60,000 bases of DNA from Cryptomeria japonica. Taxonomy: Eukaryota > Streptophyta > Pinopsida > Cupressales > Cupressaceae. Positions 45,704 through 58,560 of this stretch are shown one piece after another (position 1 is the stretch's first letter; the number at the start of each line of letters is the position of its first letter). The position numbers were made by a program, and so were the translations under genes. Location: NCBI RefSeq assembly GCF_030272615.1, contig NC_081406.1, positions 237,503,922 to 237,563,921 of the forward strand, in the 5' to 3' direction. The notes under the pieces were generated by a model. That model ran no database searches, was not told the DNA's origin, and saw nothing but the letters and a program-made list of their open reading frames with translations.

Positions 45704-46220
45704 CTCATGAGCTATATGTCACACATACTAGTGCTTCCTCCAAATTGGCCAAAACGTTAGATTGCAACTCCTTAAATATATCACAACCTTGATTTAAAAT
45801 CAAGCACAAAATAGTTATTATGTTTGCTTCAACATCATCTTTATGGTATTTTTTATTTTGGTAAAGAAACATTAAAACATGTGAATAATTAAATCATTAC
45901 ACTTGAAATCAAGAAAAATGACACATATGTAACCATAGCCATAACTTATTAAATATTATCCCTTATCAAAAGAAGGGCTTCTAGTGTCACCCAACCCATG
46001 AAAGCTTCCAATAATCAACTTTAGATTCTTCCTCAACAAGAGTTAAAATTCTTGTGATGTCACCAAGACAAGAAGTAACTACAAGTCTAAGATCTTCACG
46101 AGGATGTTCCATAGGAATATGTCGGACCAAAGCATGCATTGCTGGTTTCAAAGTCCTCCAATCTTGGACAAACATGATTCCAATCCCTTCAACTCAAGAA
46201 AGCATATTGTTTGGAAATCG
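45704..46220 (-). pseudogene. Two fragments resembling the cohesin cofactor PDS5
   Basis: On the minus strand, 46175-45987 reads RTLKPAMHALVRHIPMEHPR followed by EDLRLVVTSCLGDITRI. From memory of the family, PDS5 HEAT-repeat proteins have a similar stretch with H..(R)DVKLLVA.C..EITRI. A second piece at 45840-45704 (ANIITILCLILNQGCDIFKE, LQSNVLANL) fits the PDS5 pattern .TIM.LLLEESEDI...LL..LL. The order is right for one gene on the minus strand. PDS5 binds cohesin and regulates sister-chromatid cohesion in the nucleus. The rest of the gene is not visible, so this is a decayed fragment or two exons of a badly degraded copy. Confidence 0.45.
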
Positions 46221-48109
46221 AATGGACTCCAATTCCCACTTATTTTTATTTCTATAAGTTCCTCAATTGGACACACTTAAATGCATCATTGGAATCTTTT
46301 GAAACATGACCCATGGTTCTGATTTACTCTTTTCTAGACTAATTTTTTCCACATTATAATTTAATTTTCAAATTGAGATTCATCAAATATGATGCATACT
46401 TCAACACCCAATTCCATAGGCTAGTAGTTTCACCGACTTTGATACCACCATAAGAGGCCACCCTTGTTGCTACCATTTTTTTTTCACATTTTTCGATTCA
46501 ATGGTTTGCTGGCATATGTGAAAAGTTTATTGCAGGTTTGGGTATTCAATTTCTAATGGTTTAGAGTAGAAGTTTATTATTTATATTTTATACCACTATA
46601 TAATCCATCCTTCAATCTTCACCTAAAATCTGTACATTTTATATCATACTATTTTTTTCAAGTAGTTTACAATTTGTAATGGAAAGTTGTGAACGCAATT
46701 GGATATGTTAATTTATTCTTTTGAGAAATTAAATGCAATATTTAATGTTCAATTTTACACTATAGTCAATATGCATATACAATAATGTGTTAAAACACTA
46801 AAATAGATTATTGAAACTAGAATTTATTATTTAAATATACTACCGAAAACAGAAATTACATGTAATTATAACATATGATAGTATAAATCACCTTGAGTCA
46901 AGGGATAATTAGGTGAAATAACACCTATAGTTCTGCAAAAATGTCCATTCCTAGAATAGAGAGATATCCACTATAAATGCATGCCAAGAATGTCCAAGAA
47001 GCCTTTCCAAGGACGTTTTCATGCCTCAATGTTTCATGTTGTTCCCTCTGAACTAACTTCAAATGCCACACCAAATTGATAGGACACTAATCACTTAGAA
47101 ATAACTCTTCTAAGTCTAATTTGATAGGTTGAATTAAGAAATATGCTATATTTAATCACCTAAATGCAAATAAATTCCTATTTGATTGGAACTAATGACA
47201 TATGCTCCTAAAATGAGTAGATTTACCACATACATTTTCCTTGACCAATCTATTAATTGATCATATCTCATGCCAACAAGAATAAGAAATTAATACTCAA
47301 CAATAAACCCTTAGAATGACTACCAAATAAGTTGATCTACACTTACTCCTAATTTCTCTTGTGTTAGAGTCTCTTTCCTATGCCAATAATGTCATAACTA
47401 TCTTTCATGACAAGCACTATTCATAAATGCCTTCTAAATTTGACTCCCCAATATGAAAATAATTTTTATTTAGATTTAAACCTTCCAATACAACATCCAA
47501 GCACTAACAGACAACATGTTTAAAAATAGAAATCAAATTATAAATTTCTATAACACAAATACAAATATTGATTTCTATTGCCTCCAAGATGCACCATGAA
47601 TGAAGGTTTTCATCCCCACTCAAATCTCTAATGCCCTATTGATATCTGTGCAAAATTGTACTAATGAAGCAAAAGGGTTTTTCCTTATCTTCAAGGAACC
47701 TTTAGAGTCTTCATTCCATAGGCAACGTTTGGCCACAAGCACAAACATCTCAATCTCCATAGAGAAAACACCAAGCTCCTTAATCATTTATGTGAAACAG
47801 TGAAAACTTTAAGAAACCCCCTCTAAAAAAATTGTATAAAATTTTGACAAATATTTAATTTTTTTAAAAGAAAATGATAATTTTTATTGGCGAATATTTC
47901 ATTTTTTAAGTGAAAAATATTAATTTTATTTGCGATTTTTTTTATATCAATATTTTTTGGTAGAAAATATTTGCAAGTATTGGAAAATAATAAGAGCATG
48001 CATTGATTACTATTGTAAATCCTTTCATTTAAAAAAAATAGTTTTTTATATAGAAAAGTAAAGGCTTGAAGGTGGAAATCATTAATGAGTTTAAGGGGTA
48101 GATTCTACT
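46221..48109. other. Intergenic DNA
   Basis: AT-rich and without a recognised gene. A minus-strand frame at about 47800-47620 (KELGVFSMEIEMFVLVAKRC, then DINRALEI) looks faintly coding-like but is not recognised. Confidence 0.45.
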
Positions 48110-48363
48110 TTATTTAGTTTCTACCATTGATTTAAAAAAATCTAATAACCTTCTTTTTATTCTGTGAGATAAAATTTACCAACAATTTGTAATACTCATG
48201 GGGACAAAATTTGCTTTTAAACCATTGATTTTGATTTAGGTCAACAATTCAAAGTAAATTTCAACCCCCATGAGCATTACAACTTGTAGGTACAATTTAC
48301 CTCATGGAATATAATGAAGGTCATTAGATTATATTTGGAATCAATGGTGGCAACTAAAGATTG
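48110..48363. repeat. Foldback (inverted-repeat) element, MITE-like
   Basis: Left arm 48110-48220 and right arm about 48243-48363 are reverse complements with roughly 80% identity by eye. Matching anchors are CTACCATTGATT with AATCAATGGTGG, TCTAATAACCTTC with GAAGGTCATTAGA, and ACTCATGGGG with CCCCCATGAGC. Only about 20-25 bases separate the arms. I found no clear target duplication. No ORF is inside. Confidence 0.8.
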
Positions 48364-48690
48364 TTGATATAACCCTAAAGTAAGTAATAATTATGATATA
48401 TTATTGGTGAATTAATTTAGATTTCTAAAATAAATTATTAAATGTTGTTGAATTTGATCCAATCATGTACATCAAATATTGTGGCAAATCTTTGAGTTAA
48501 AAGAGTTAATAAAATAAATTCTCTAGCAATTTGAATGACACTAAAATAAAAATTTGTAAAAATGTGGTGATTCGAGTCACCTTAAAAGTTGAATTTATTA
48601 CCTAAATTTTGATTCCCAAATTTTTAAAAAATAGCCAATTGGTGAATATTAGCCACTAAAAAATTCATTGATGTGAAACAAATAACCCTC
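48364..48690. other. Intergenic DNA between the foldback and element D
   Basis: AT-rich. I see nothing in it. Confidence 0.5.
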
Positions 48691-49849
48691 TGTTGCAAAT
48701 GTGAAGATGATAGTGTGTTAGTATGGTTGTCATTGATGTCAACGTACTGATTCTGTGTTTTAGGGATTGGTTTGTGCTTCACATTTTTGATATGTTGTAG
48801 TTGTAGTCATAAGGTTTTGGTATGTTGTTATATGTTGCCTTGGGATGTCATGCTTATGATTTGGTGCTTTGAAAGTTGTGCTTCAAAATATGCTCAGTGA
48901 AGATGATACTTTGATAGTGTTTATTCTGCTCTACATTTCTCCGCATTTTTGTTTTTGATGATAATATTTTGGATTTATGTTATTCATATATTTATATTTT
49001 TTTATTTTTATTTTGGACATGATAATATTCTCTAGAGTCATGGTTGCTAATACATTCATTCCGGGTCTGCATGAAATTGAATGTTTATGTTTTTTCTTTG
49101 GTGATTGTGGTATTTGTATAGCGTGTTGTTTTGACCGATGTAATGCATTATGGTGTGGTCCACTTTTCATTCCTTTCCACCGTAGGAATGTTTAGTGTAG
49201 ACCTATTTCAAATTGTGTTCTAGTGAATTTTTTTTGGCCGACTTGGGAGTTTCCTAATTCAAGAGATCAATATAAATAAAGGATAATTATAATGAAGAAC
49301 ATATAGAAGCAAGTGGATTGAAAAATAAAATTTGTTGGTGCAAATTTGTGTGAGGTTATGTGAAGTTGTGGTTGAGTAGAATGATAGTGTACTATTGTTG
49401 TTTGGTACAGGAGACAGTGAGCCAAATTTTTCTTCCAACATTGCAACATTTTGGCAGTGGTGCTTCAATGGTGGATTATTTCTTTTCCTTCTTCTTCTTT
49501 TGGGCAATGAGCCTTTTTCTAGCAGTTTTAGCCAGATAGTGAGCCCACTTGTAGTGAGCATTCTAATAGTGAGCCACCCTTTGTAAAAAATCACCTTAAC
49601 TGGTGTCACCCTAATAGGTGTTTCATAATTGAGAATTAGCATTCTCCATAGTTTTTCCCTTCTTGTTTTTTCCATGTAAAATATGGTGTTTCATGTGTAT
49701 GTTTCATGTGTGTGCTCTCTCAAGCTTATATTTGTTTAAGGTTAATTAATCAGGAATTAGTTTACCAGATCTATTTTTTTGGAATAAGAAAAAGAATGTT
49801 AATAGACAATCATTTCACCACCCCTCTCAATTATCTGAGATATTCAACA
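48691..49849 (+). repeat. 5' LTR of element D (1,159 bp)
   Basis: It starts TGTTGCAAATGTGAAG and ends GAGATATTCAACA. It has the U3 box GTCATTGATGTCAA (48729-48742), and CACCCCTCTCAATTATC near its end, the same type of U5 end as A and B. Confidence 0.85.
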
Positions 49850-49851
49850 AT

Positions 49852-49863
49852 TGGTATCATAGA
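49852..49863 (+). other. Primer-binding site of element D
   Basis: TGGTATCATAGA lies two bases after the LTR and matches TGGTATCAGAGC at 10 of 12 positions. The leader box CTTGAGGAAGATC follows at 49892-49904. Confidence 0.7.
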
Positions 49864-49906
49864 TTTTGTTCCTAGAAAGTGAGACTAACTGCTTGAGGAA
49901 GATCCA

Positions 49907-50092
49907 ATGGCACATAAATTGACTATTCCTACCTTTGAAAGATCTGACTATGGTTTTTCTAGAGTGAATATGAGAAGATATTTTATTTATTTGAGTTACA
50001 AGACTTGGAAAGTTGTGGAAACAAAATATGTGATGCTAACAAATGGTCTTATTGCCCATTGGGATGAATTTTGAAATTTTGTGCATTATAAG
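49907..50092 (+). pseudogene. Element D gag, N-terminal piece
   Basis: The ATG at 49907 gives MAHKLTIPTFERSDYGFSR and continues to RRYFIYLSYKTWKVVET and NGLIAHWDEF, the usual start of Copia Gag. A TGA follows WDEF. The homology ends near HYK at 50092, where foreign DNA begins. The remainder resumes at about 56170. Confidence 0.75.
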
Positions 50093-51291
50093 TCAAGGTT
50101 TATTTCTACTATGATGTTTTTGGCCTAGAAGCCCTTAAGCCCTAAACCCCCCATCTTGTTTTGCTTTCAAATATTTTGTTTTCACAGTGGCCTTTAGCAA
50201 TCAGTTCTTGATACTTAAGTTATCACTTAAATCCTATTACATTATCTTAACAACCGACCCCCTTGTGTTAGCCACCTGATTTACTTATATTCCTAGGTTC
50301 TATATCATCGTGCATATTCACTGAGATCAACAATCCAAGTCTTTGCACAATTTTGTGATTAAATGAAGATGAAAACAAAGCTTAACTCCATAATGACATC
50401 TTCTTATGTGGCAGGTGGGTCCCATCCATGGTGCTTGTATGGGCATATGGCTGATTGACACATGGAAAATAATATGATGTGGTAGAGGAGTGGGTCCGAT
50501 GTACTTGCGCCTTATGCACTGTAATGAGAAAACTTGTTTGTGATCAACAGATAATAAGCTCGAGCGATTGCACGATTGATGAAAGTTGTGCCCAAGAGTT
50601 AACCCCATTGTAGACATGGCATGTGGGCCCTACATAGAGGATGGTGGTGAATGTATGGACCAATGAGGAAAGGGACACCTGGTTTCCTATGCCACACAAT
50701 AAGGTTGAGGGTCCAATCTCTCACCATTCAGAAGAATCAAAGAGTGATATCTTCAAGACAAATCAAGGACTGAGATACTCATGTGGTTGCGTGATTATGT
50801 GGAGATGTGCGACCAAGATAATTCCACAATGCTGAGAAAATAATGGTGAAAAAAAAAAAAAAAGTTTCGACGTGCCAAATTCTTATTCGCCGTTGTCTGA
50901 CTGAGATCTTGTTGTAGGCCCCTAACGTTCAAATATGAATCCTAATGGCTATCTCCTGCCATCACACCAATATATGTGCCCATAGTTAATGAAATCAATA
51001 TCCTATTATGATCCAGATCTCCTCGACTATATCTACACCATCTGTGCTCAATTCTGGATTTACAATGCTCTGAATGTATTTTGAATCTCTCAGTAATTTC
51101 TTGCTATCACAATTAGGGTCTCCATATTAAGGGTTGTCGCATATCCTAGCTGCATTCATTGTATCCTTCCTATTGCCCTTTTGTGTTCTTAGATTCTGTA
51201 TAAGATTTTGAATGCCCTATTTTTGGCCCGTGCCTAATTTTGAAGATTGAAATATTGTTCCAATAGACTAGGGAAAACCCTAACCCTAAAA
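50093..51291. other. Left flank of the giant ORF inside element D
   Basis: No gene is recognised in these 1,199 bases. A 15-base poly-A run is at about 50850. GTGGGTCC/GTGGGCCC words occur near 50405, 50490 and 50625. I compared the stretch by eye with 54763-56150 and saw no direct repeat, so I cannot show that the giant ORF lies between LTRs. Confidence 0.4.
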
Positions 51292-54200
51292 ATGAAAGAA
51301 TCCTCTAGTTTGGGAAAAAGAAATTTTTTAGAAGAGCTAATTTATCAACTCCTTTTCTCAAATGAAACACAAAAGAGGTCAAACCTTGGGTCTAGGCCTA
51401 ATTAATTCATCATTGATCACTCCATGAGAATTAGAGATGCATTAATTCCATCATGGGGTTTTAGCTTATGAAGACAAGGTTATAGCAAGAAAGAGAAGAT
51501 TCTAGTTTCAAACATATGGAATTGCAATTTAGGGAGGCTCATAGTGCCAAATGTGTATGTCAGCACTAAATTGATTGGTTCTATAGCTACAAACTACAAG
51601 CCATACACTAGAGAGATTGTGGCAAGTGAAGGTGGCAAACTAATTGAAATCACAAGGGATGTCATCGATGAGTTTTTCATGCTTAATCCTCATATGGATT
51701 GGGCTATTGATCCACAAGAGTTGGATGCAAAATATAAGAGCAATAAAGACCTATATAGAAGGAGGGTGGCTTAGTTCAGGTCTCTAGGGATAAAAGGGGA
51801 TGATAGGAAATTTACTTCACAATAGACTGGCCCCTATAATGTTGATTTATTTGCTATATATTTTGCAAACACTTACCATGCCCTCTGCCAAGCATGTATT
51901 GTAGATGCAAGAGACTTGATTCCTAATTGGATGCTTATGGTATGTATGGATATCTAGAGTAGAGACATCAATAGGCCATTTGAATTTTCTTATGTGGTGG
52001 CAGAAGGCCTTCATAATTCCCTTCATGACTTCAAGACTGGAAAATTATCAATTTTTTTAGGTATTACTCTTGTTGATGCATATACTTTTGTATAAGGGCC
52101 TTAAGGTTTGTCATCCCAACCTAAAAATCATGGATATGGTTAGGGGGGAGAAATTCCCAATCCAAGAATGGACTTACATCTAGGATTCTCATATGAATAA
52201 GTATAATTATTTAGTTTTTAAAAAATTCTTTGTTAGAAAGCTTTTGAGCATTTTGCAGAAGGAGGTTAGGTGGGGTCTAAGTCCAAGAGAAAAAGATTTT
52301 TTAAGATCCAAGGACCTCAGGCCTGAATTGGATATCCCCCATAATAGGGGATCATGGTTCTATTTTAAAGATCATACAGTCATTAGGGTATTAGGTAGCC
52401 CTATTAATCCTTGAAAGCTACCTATTACTATTCAAGATAGGGTTGCTTTGTTAGAAATTATGCATCAACTAGTTGAAGCTGACAAGTCTTTATTTAGATG
52501 ATCTCATAAGAAAGGATCCATGATCCCATCATAGGTTGTAATTGGGATATATCACTTCCTAAATAGGAAGGCATATGAAATTCTTGATTCCATATTGAAT
52601 AAGTATAGATTACTCTTAGTCAAGTATAGATTTTATGACTCTGAATGGTTTGTCAGGAAGCTTGGGAAAGCAAAGATATCAGAACATGAATGGGATAATG
52701 AGGAGAAATTTATTATAAATGTATAAGACTATAATGATGTGCTAAAAAGAAAAGAGAGATGGTATAATATTCAATATCAAGAGCACAAGAAGAAAAGGGA
52801 GGATAATACTTACTCTCTTTCATGCCAAATGATACCAATTCTAGAGGCAAGGATGAAGGCTATCTTTGCCATGTATCTGAATGTTGAAAACATCCCTATA
52901 CCTCATGAGAGACCTTAGTTGGATGTTGTGACACCAACTTAGGTAGTAGAGGAGGAGAGACTAGAGTCTCCTCAGTCAATTGGCTCTCCTATTGGTCATG
53001 CTTCCCCTCCACCAAGTTATGATGATCCCCCATTGGCCTCTATTGCTGATCCTATATCTTCTAACCACTTCCCTTCAAAGAAATTAATTGTAGAAGCTTC
53101 TATGAAAAACCCATGGTTGCATCATCATTAGGTGGCCTTCTTTCTTAAATACCAAAAATCCCAAGAGTTGTGACTTGTCTACATATATTATCCCCAAGGA
53201 GAGATATTCCATTTCAATCTTATGAGGGTTTGGAGTTCCAAAGAGATGAGCCTTTACCCCCTCATAGGTTTGACACAAGGTTAGGTGTTACCATTTAGGA
53301 TCCTCCCAAGGAATGGGCCCTTGATGCATTTAAATTTGGGGGTGATCTCCATTAGGATGTGCGATTAAATGTCTGTGAGAAATTTATAAGTGATGACCAA
53401 TTTGTTAATACCATACAATTCAGCCATTTTGTAATAAGAAATTTAACAAATGAGCTAGGGAGAAAAATAGGTATTGATTTAGATAGTCGAGGAGAGGATG
53501 AGAGGTTGAAAATGAAGGATGAGATATTAAAAGCCACAAATCAACAATTGGAAACCATGACCCTTGAGGTGGGGAGGGAAATTGTAAAGAGAAGTGGAGT
53601 AATCCTTCTAGAGGGTTGGGATATTTCTTCCGTCATTGCTTTTTATGAGATTAGAAGGAGACATGGCATTGACTTAGATGCAATGGACTCATCACAAAAG
53701 GAGAAGGTTCTTTCTGAGATGATTTTTGATGACCACCTTGATTAGCTGATGATTTGGTGCCTTCACCAAGCCACAAGGAGACCAAGAATGAGTAGTGAGA
53801 TGGATCAATTATATGGGATTCTACTTCTCAAGAGAGTGGCTGACACATCTATTACAGAGGCAACTGGTTTGGATCTGAATGTGGAAAATTTTTCCCACAA
53901 GGTAGCTATAAAGACAGAGGAGGAGGTTGTTATTCTAAGGGAAAAGATGACAACACTACAAGAACAATTGTATGCAGGACCTATATATAAACCTCCTGGT
54001 ATGATTGAACATTCCTCTAATGAAGTGATGGGATTGAGGAATGATCTAGCCCAAGCTAGGCTAGACATAAATCAATTTAACAATGAGAATGATTTGTTAA
54101 GGGTTGATATTTCATAGATAGAAAAGAGAGTGTAGGTAAATATGGCCAAATCATTTTTGGAATAATAGATCAGTGAGATTTTGGGTCATGCAGATGTAGA

Positions 54201-54762
54201 ATGGGATGAACATAGAGAGTTGTTAAGACTATCACAGGAAAATTTGAAATGGAAATGCTTTTTGACATGCTCATTTTCTCATATGAGTAGGACAATTGCA
54301 ACATTACAAGTTTCATTAGCTAAACCTCTCTCGGGATACTTATGTATGATGATTATGAGCTTCAAAGAAAAATTTGAGGTGGCTAAATATATTTTTACCA
54401 TCCAAATGATGTATACACAAATAATTGGAGATGAAGTTAGAGGTTTTCAATACCTAGTTACAAGTCATATGTCTACACTATTTGATAGAGAAAAGAGAAG
54501 AGTTGAAGGTGGGAAAGTCCTTAGATCCAAGATAGAATGGAAGATAAACATCATAACAATACAGAATTAGATGATCCCTAATGTTATTTTAGATGATGCA
54601 CAGTTGTTGAAGAAGATACGATCTTATATGGATGCACTGTCAAGTCTTGATAGTGGAATGACTAAAATAGAGGTGGTTAGATAAAAAATAGAAGACAAAG
54701 AGTACCTATAGCATCTCAGGGCCCTCTAACAACTCAAGCAACATGGTTTTGATAAAATTTGA
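51292..54762 (+). pseudogene. Second giant ORF of unknown function
   Basis: The ATG at 51292 (MKESSSLGKRNFLEELIYQL) opens about 1,150 codons ending at TGA 54760-54762. It is in one frame except for a middle stretch (about 52090-53150) shifted by one. There are many TAG/TGA stops, for example at 51469 in SL*RQGYSK. The N-terminal third is globular: KLIEITRDVIDEFFMLNPH, FANTYHALCQACI, FEFSYVVAEGLHNSLHDF. A Pro/Ser-rich link lies near 52950-53080. The last third is helical and charged (KEKVLSEM, ITEATGLDLNVENF, QARLDINQFNNEN). Layout and length resemble element A ORF2, and KLIEITRDVIDEF aligns with HKITKEVVKAV there. A distant common family is likely, but I cannot name it. No RT or integrase motif occurs in or near it. 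Confidence 0.6.
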
Positions 54763-56160
54763 TCCTTCATTCTTTCTTTTTTCCGTGTTCTTCAAATTCT
54801 GAAAATTTTAAATTTTCAAAATTTTAGTTTCCTGACTTTTTCTTTATTTTGTTGTCTTATTTATTTTTCTTGAATGAAGTAGGTTCCAGATGGTGTATTT
54901 CTTGGGTAAATCACCAATATTTTATCCTAGATACGTGCTTCTTTCTTTTATGGAACTCGCTGATAATTTCCTTACCATCACACTTTTCAATATGATAAGG
55001 GAGATCAAGCAAGGAAAAGGAGGATTCTGAATCATTTTAGGTCATCTCCAACACCTACCACCTATGCAGAAAAGAAAATGAATGTCTGTCTCTATCAAGA
55101 GATCCAAAAAGTTGTTTGTCTTTTTCTTGTCAAGCGGTTACCTAAATTTCAGTGTTGTAAAAGGCCTGAAGCTTGCTGCATCCTCAATCTTTTCTCTAAG
55201 AGTATAATAAAGGCCTTATTTTCTCTTTCTTCTTCCCTAAGACAAGATAGATAACATTTTAGGTTCTCAGAGAATCCTGTTTATTTTATCTTTCACCAAG
55301 GAGTGAATATTTGCAGTAGTGTCCATATATTTTGCAATATAATGTTATAACTTTGTGTCATTTCATACTTGCACTAAAATTTGCAAAGGATAATGTGCAC
55401 TTATTTTGTAGATATAAAACATCTTTAAATAAAATCAAATGGTTTCTAAGTTGTTTCTATTTACTTGTTATACAAAATCTTATGTGAATTAATAAAATTA
55501 AGGGTTTTTTGTTCACATGTCTTCATTGTGTTGATGAGTTTGAGTAGATTTTACCTTCTTGTAAAGTAAAAGATTAAATTTTCTAATATTTATTCAGAGG
55601 GTTTCTATGTAGAGAGAAAGTGATGAGTGGTAGTTATGAAATTCATTTCATGTTATGATTGATATCAAGTATCAATTGTACTATGCAAAGGATGGTGCAA
55701 AACATGCATATCTTATATTGTAATAATGGTTCATCTAGCATTTAGCCCAATGGACAAGGCACTGGTCATAATATTGTGTTGCTAACTATGACAGAGAGAA
55801 AGTTTTATCAAACAATTCAATAACCATTTTATTTTGTTTAATTTTTTCATTTTAAAGCATTTAGGATAACTAGTTCTAATTGTGATCAAAATTGTATAAG
55901 GATGAAGGCCACATCCTAGAAGTTTTAAAGTTTGTTGAATCACACAGTAGTTTGAGAATATATATATTGTAGCATCAAATAAGCCTGAAAATATTCAAAG
56001 GTGCTGCTATAAGGGATACCCACCTTAGTTTAATAGAGCCTAAAGTGTAGAGAGAGTGACTAGCTCCTTATCCCTAGTCATTATTCTATCAATTGGTCCA
56101 CTAATCCAAGGCCTTGAAGATTGACATTGGCCTCTCATAGAGGGATTTTGGAGTAATTAG
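54763..56160. other. Right flank of the giant ORF inside element D
   Basis: AT-rich, with no gene recognised and no clear polypurine tract. TATAAG occurs at both the left break (50087-50092) and at about 56012-56017, and might mark a target duplication. This is weak. Confidence 0.35.
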
Positions 56161-56169
56161 CTGGAAACA

Positions 56170-56960
56170 CCAACACTAACCTATATGAGATTGAAGCCTA
56201 TGAATAAAATGAATGAGCAAGGTATGATATCCTTAGTGCCCTTTCTAAAACTGAATTGGCAAAGGTTGTTGCATTAGATACTACTTATGAAGTTGGGGAA
56301 ATATTGAAAAACATCTATGAAGGAAATGGTAGAGTTAAGCTAGCTAAGATGCGGATTGCTAAAGGAAGATATGAGAACTTGAGGATAGAAGAAGGTGAAG
56401 ACATAACTGTAAGTAATTTTTAGAAGGTTGTTATTGCAGTGAATGAGATAAAAGATCTCGATGACACCTTGGTTGATAAGGATGTGATAGAAAATATCAT
56501 GAGGACTTTACCAGAATGTTATAGTGACAATATTCAATCTATTGAAGAAACTTATGATCTATCCAAATTCACCAAAGAACAATTGTATGGCACCTTGACT
56601 GCATTTGAGATGAGGAAGTTTGGTAAAAACAAAGCAAGGATTGAGACAACATTTAAAGCTATAAAAGCTTCAGATGATAAGATACTGGATGAAATGGAAG
56701 AAAATTTGTAAGAAAGATGAAGAGAGGAACTAACAAGTATAAAGGTATGTTAATTCTTAAATGTTTTAAGTGTGGAAAGATTGGTCATTATACTTCTAGA
56801 TGTATAAAGAGAGGAACAAAAGAAAAGTTTAAAGAAAACAAAGAAAAGTTCAATAAAAAATCCTACTATGTTAAAGACAATGTTGGTATTTCAAATGATG
56901 GGTTAGATTATGAAGATGGTGATTGTTTGTTCAGATTGATAGAGAGAGATGAATCTAAAC
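56170..56960 (+). pseudogene. Element D gag, C-terminal piece with zinc knuckle
   Basis: It resumes Copia Gag with YDILSALSKTELAKVVALDT and the family pattern EVGEILKNIYEGNGRVKLAK, then MRIAKGRYENLRIEEGED. Later come DVIENIMRTLPECYSDN and a perfect CCHC knuckle, CFKCGKIGHYTSRC, at about 56763-56804. Stops near 56205, 56214, 56421 and 56709 break it. The region leads directly to protease in the next part. Confidence 0.85.
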
Positions 56961-58560
56961 ATATCAATAATAAGGATATATGTAAGGTTGTTGAAACCGT
57001 TGCATCAACATTTGATGTTAGAAGAGATAGAAATAAATGGTTGATTGATAGTGCATATTTAAATCATATGACTAGTGATAAAAGTTTGTAAAACATAAAA
57101 AAGTATGATGGTGGTTCTGTTAGATTTGGAGATGACCAAATTGCATGGATTGCTAGAATAAGTTCTATTACTTTTGAAGGAAAACATAACAAGAACAATG
57201 TATACTATGTGAAAGGATTACATAATAATCTCTTGAGTGCTGGAAAAATGTGTGAGAATGGTTACAATGGTGTTTTTTCAGGATGGTGGTTGTGAGATTC
57301 GAAAGAGATTCTAAACTGTTATTGCTGTAGGAAAAAAGACACTTGTGGAAAAATGTATCAATTGGAAGCTGCTACAGGATATTTATTGTTATCACGGATC
57401 AATGAGATTTGGATACAAGATTGGAGGATGTGCCACATAAATTTTGACAATTTGGTGAAGATTAGTTTGACAAGAGCTGTGAGAGATTTACTGAGATTGA
57501 CTAAACCAAATTATAGTGTTTGCAAAGAATGTCAAGTGGGAAAATAGACACAAGAAACATTCAAAGGAAAGGAACAATCATCCACTAGACTGTTAGACTT
57601 GGTGCACACAAAATTATGCGGTCTGACCAAAACAAGGAGTTTACAAGGTGAGAGATATTTCATGCTCTTAATTGATGATTATTCTAGAATGAATTGGGTT
57701 GCATTTTTAGGAGAAAAGTCAGAGGCATTAGAAAAGTTTAAGATATTCAAAGCTAGAGTTTAAAATGAAGTTGATAGAAGAATCAAATGCTTAAGATCTG
57801 ATAGAGGAGAGTTTGTTTCTGATGAATTTGACACTTTTTGTGAGAAATATGGGATTAGGAGACATCTGTCTGCCCCTAGGACACCTTAGCAGAATGATGT
57901 AGTGGAAAGAATGAACAAGACTATACAAGAAGTAGGAAGAACTATGATCAAGAAGAAAACCTACTAGAATTTTATTGGAGAGAAGTAATGCATACTGTAG
58001 TACACACTCTCAATAGTGTTCTATTCTAAAAGAAATATGGGAAGAGATCATATGAGTTATGGCATGGAAGGATTCCATCAATGAAGTATTTCAAAGTGTT
58101 TGGAAGTAAATGATACATTCAGAGAGATGAAGGAAATCTTAGAAGGTTTGATAGTAAAGTAGATGAAGGTAAATTTTTAGGATATTCTACAAAGAGAAAG
58201 ACATACTGATGTTACAATAAGAGATTGAATAAAATTGTTGAAAGTGCAAATGTGAAGGTTGACAAAAATATTTCCAAAGACTTTGGTATACATGTAGGAT
58301 ATGAATTTGACGAGTCTGCAATCAGAGAAGAAGAAGATAAGAGCAGAGAAGGAGAAAAGTAGAAGTAAACTTAGGTTGCTTTGGCAATTATATCTTAAAC
58401 TCTAAGATATGTACAAAAGATTCACTCTGAGAACCAAATTACAGGAGACAAGAACATAGGTATTATTACAAGAAGTAAAGTTGTTGAAGAACAAGTTATA
58501 CTATGTTTACATTTTAAAGATGAACCTAAGACAGTTGAATAAGCTTGTAGAGACTAGAGT
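56961..58560 (+). pseudogene. Element D protease and integrase
   Basis: The protease site reads WLIDSAYLNHMTSD near 57040. The catalytic DSG has become DSA, so it would be inactive even without stops. Integrase pieces are DWRMCHINFDNL...CKECQVGK (about 57420-57543), LVHTKLCGLTK (near 57600, with the catalytic Asp changed to Lys), LRSDRGEF (near 57793) and NDVVERMNKTIQE (near 57893). Many stops, mostly TAG and TAA, follow in the linker. The whole stretch was once a single Copia polyprotein. Confidence 0.85.

Noticed and set aside
47600-47810. A faintly coding-like minus-strand stretch (MEIEMFVLVAKRC).
   Set aside because: Only about 60 codons with no recognisable family and no neighbouring exon.
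50080-56020. The insertion in element D as a Helitron (TC start, CTRR end).
   Set aside because: The left edge is not preceded by A and followed by TC in a convincing way, and no CTRR end with a hairpin was found at the right edge.
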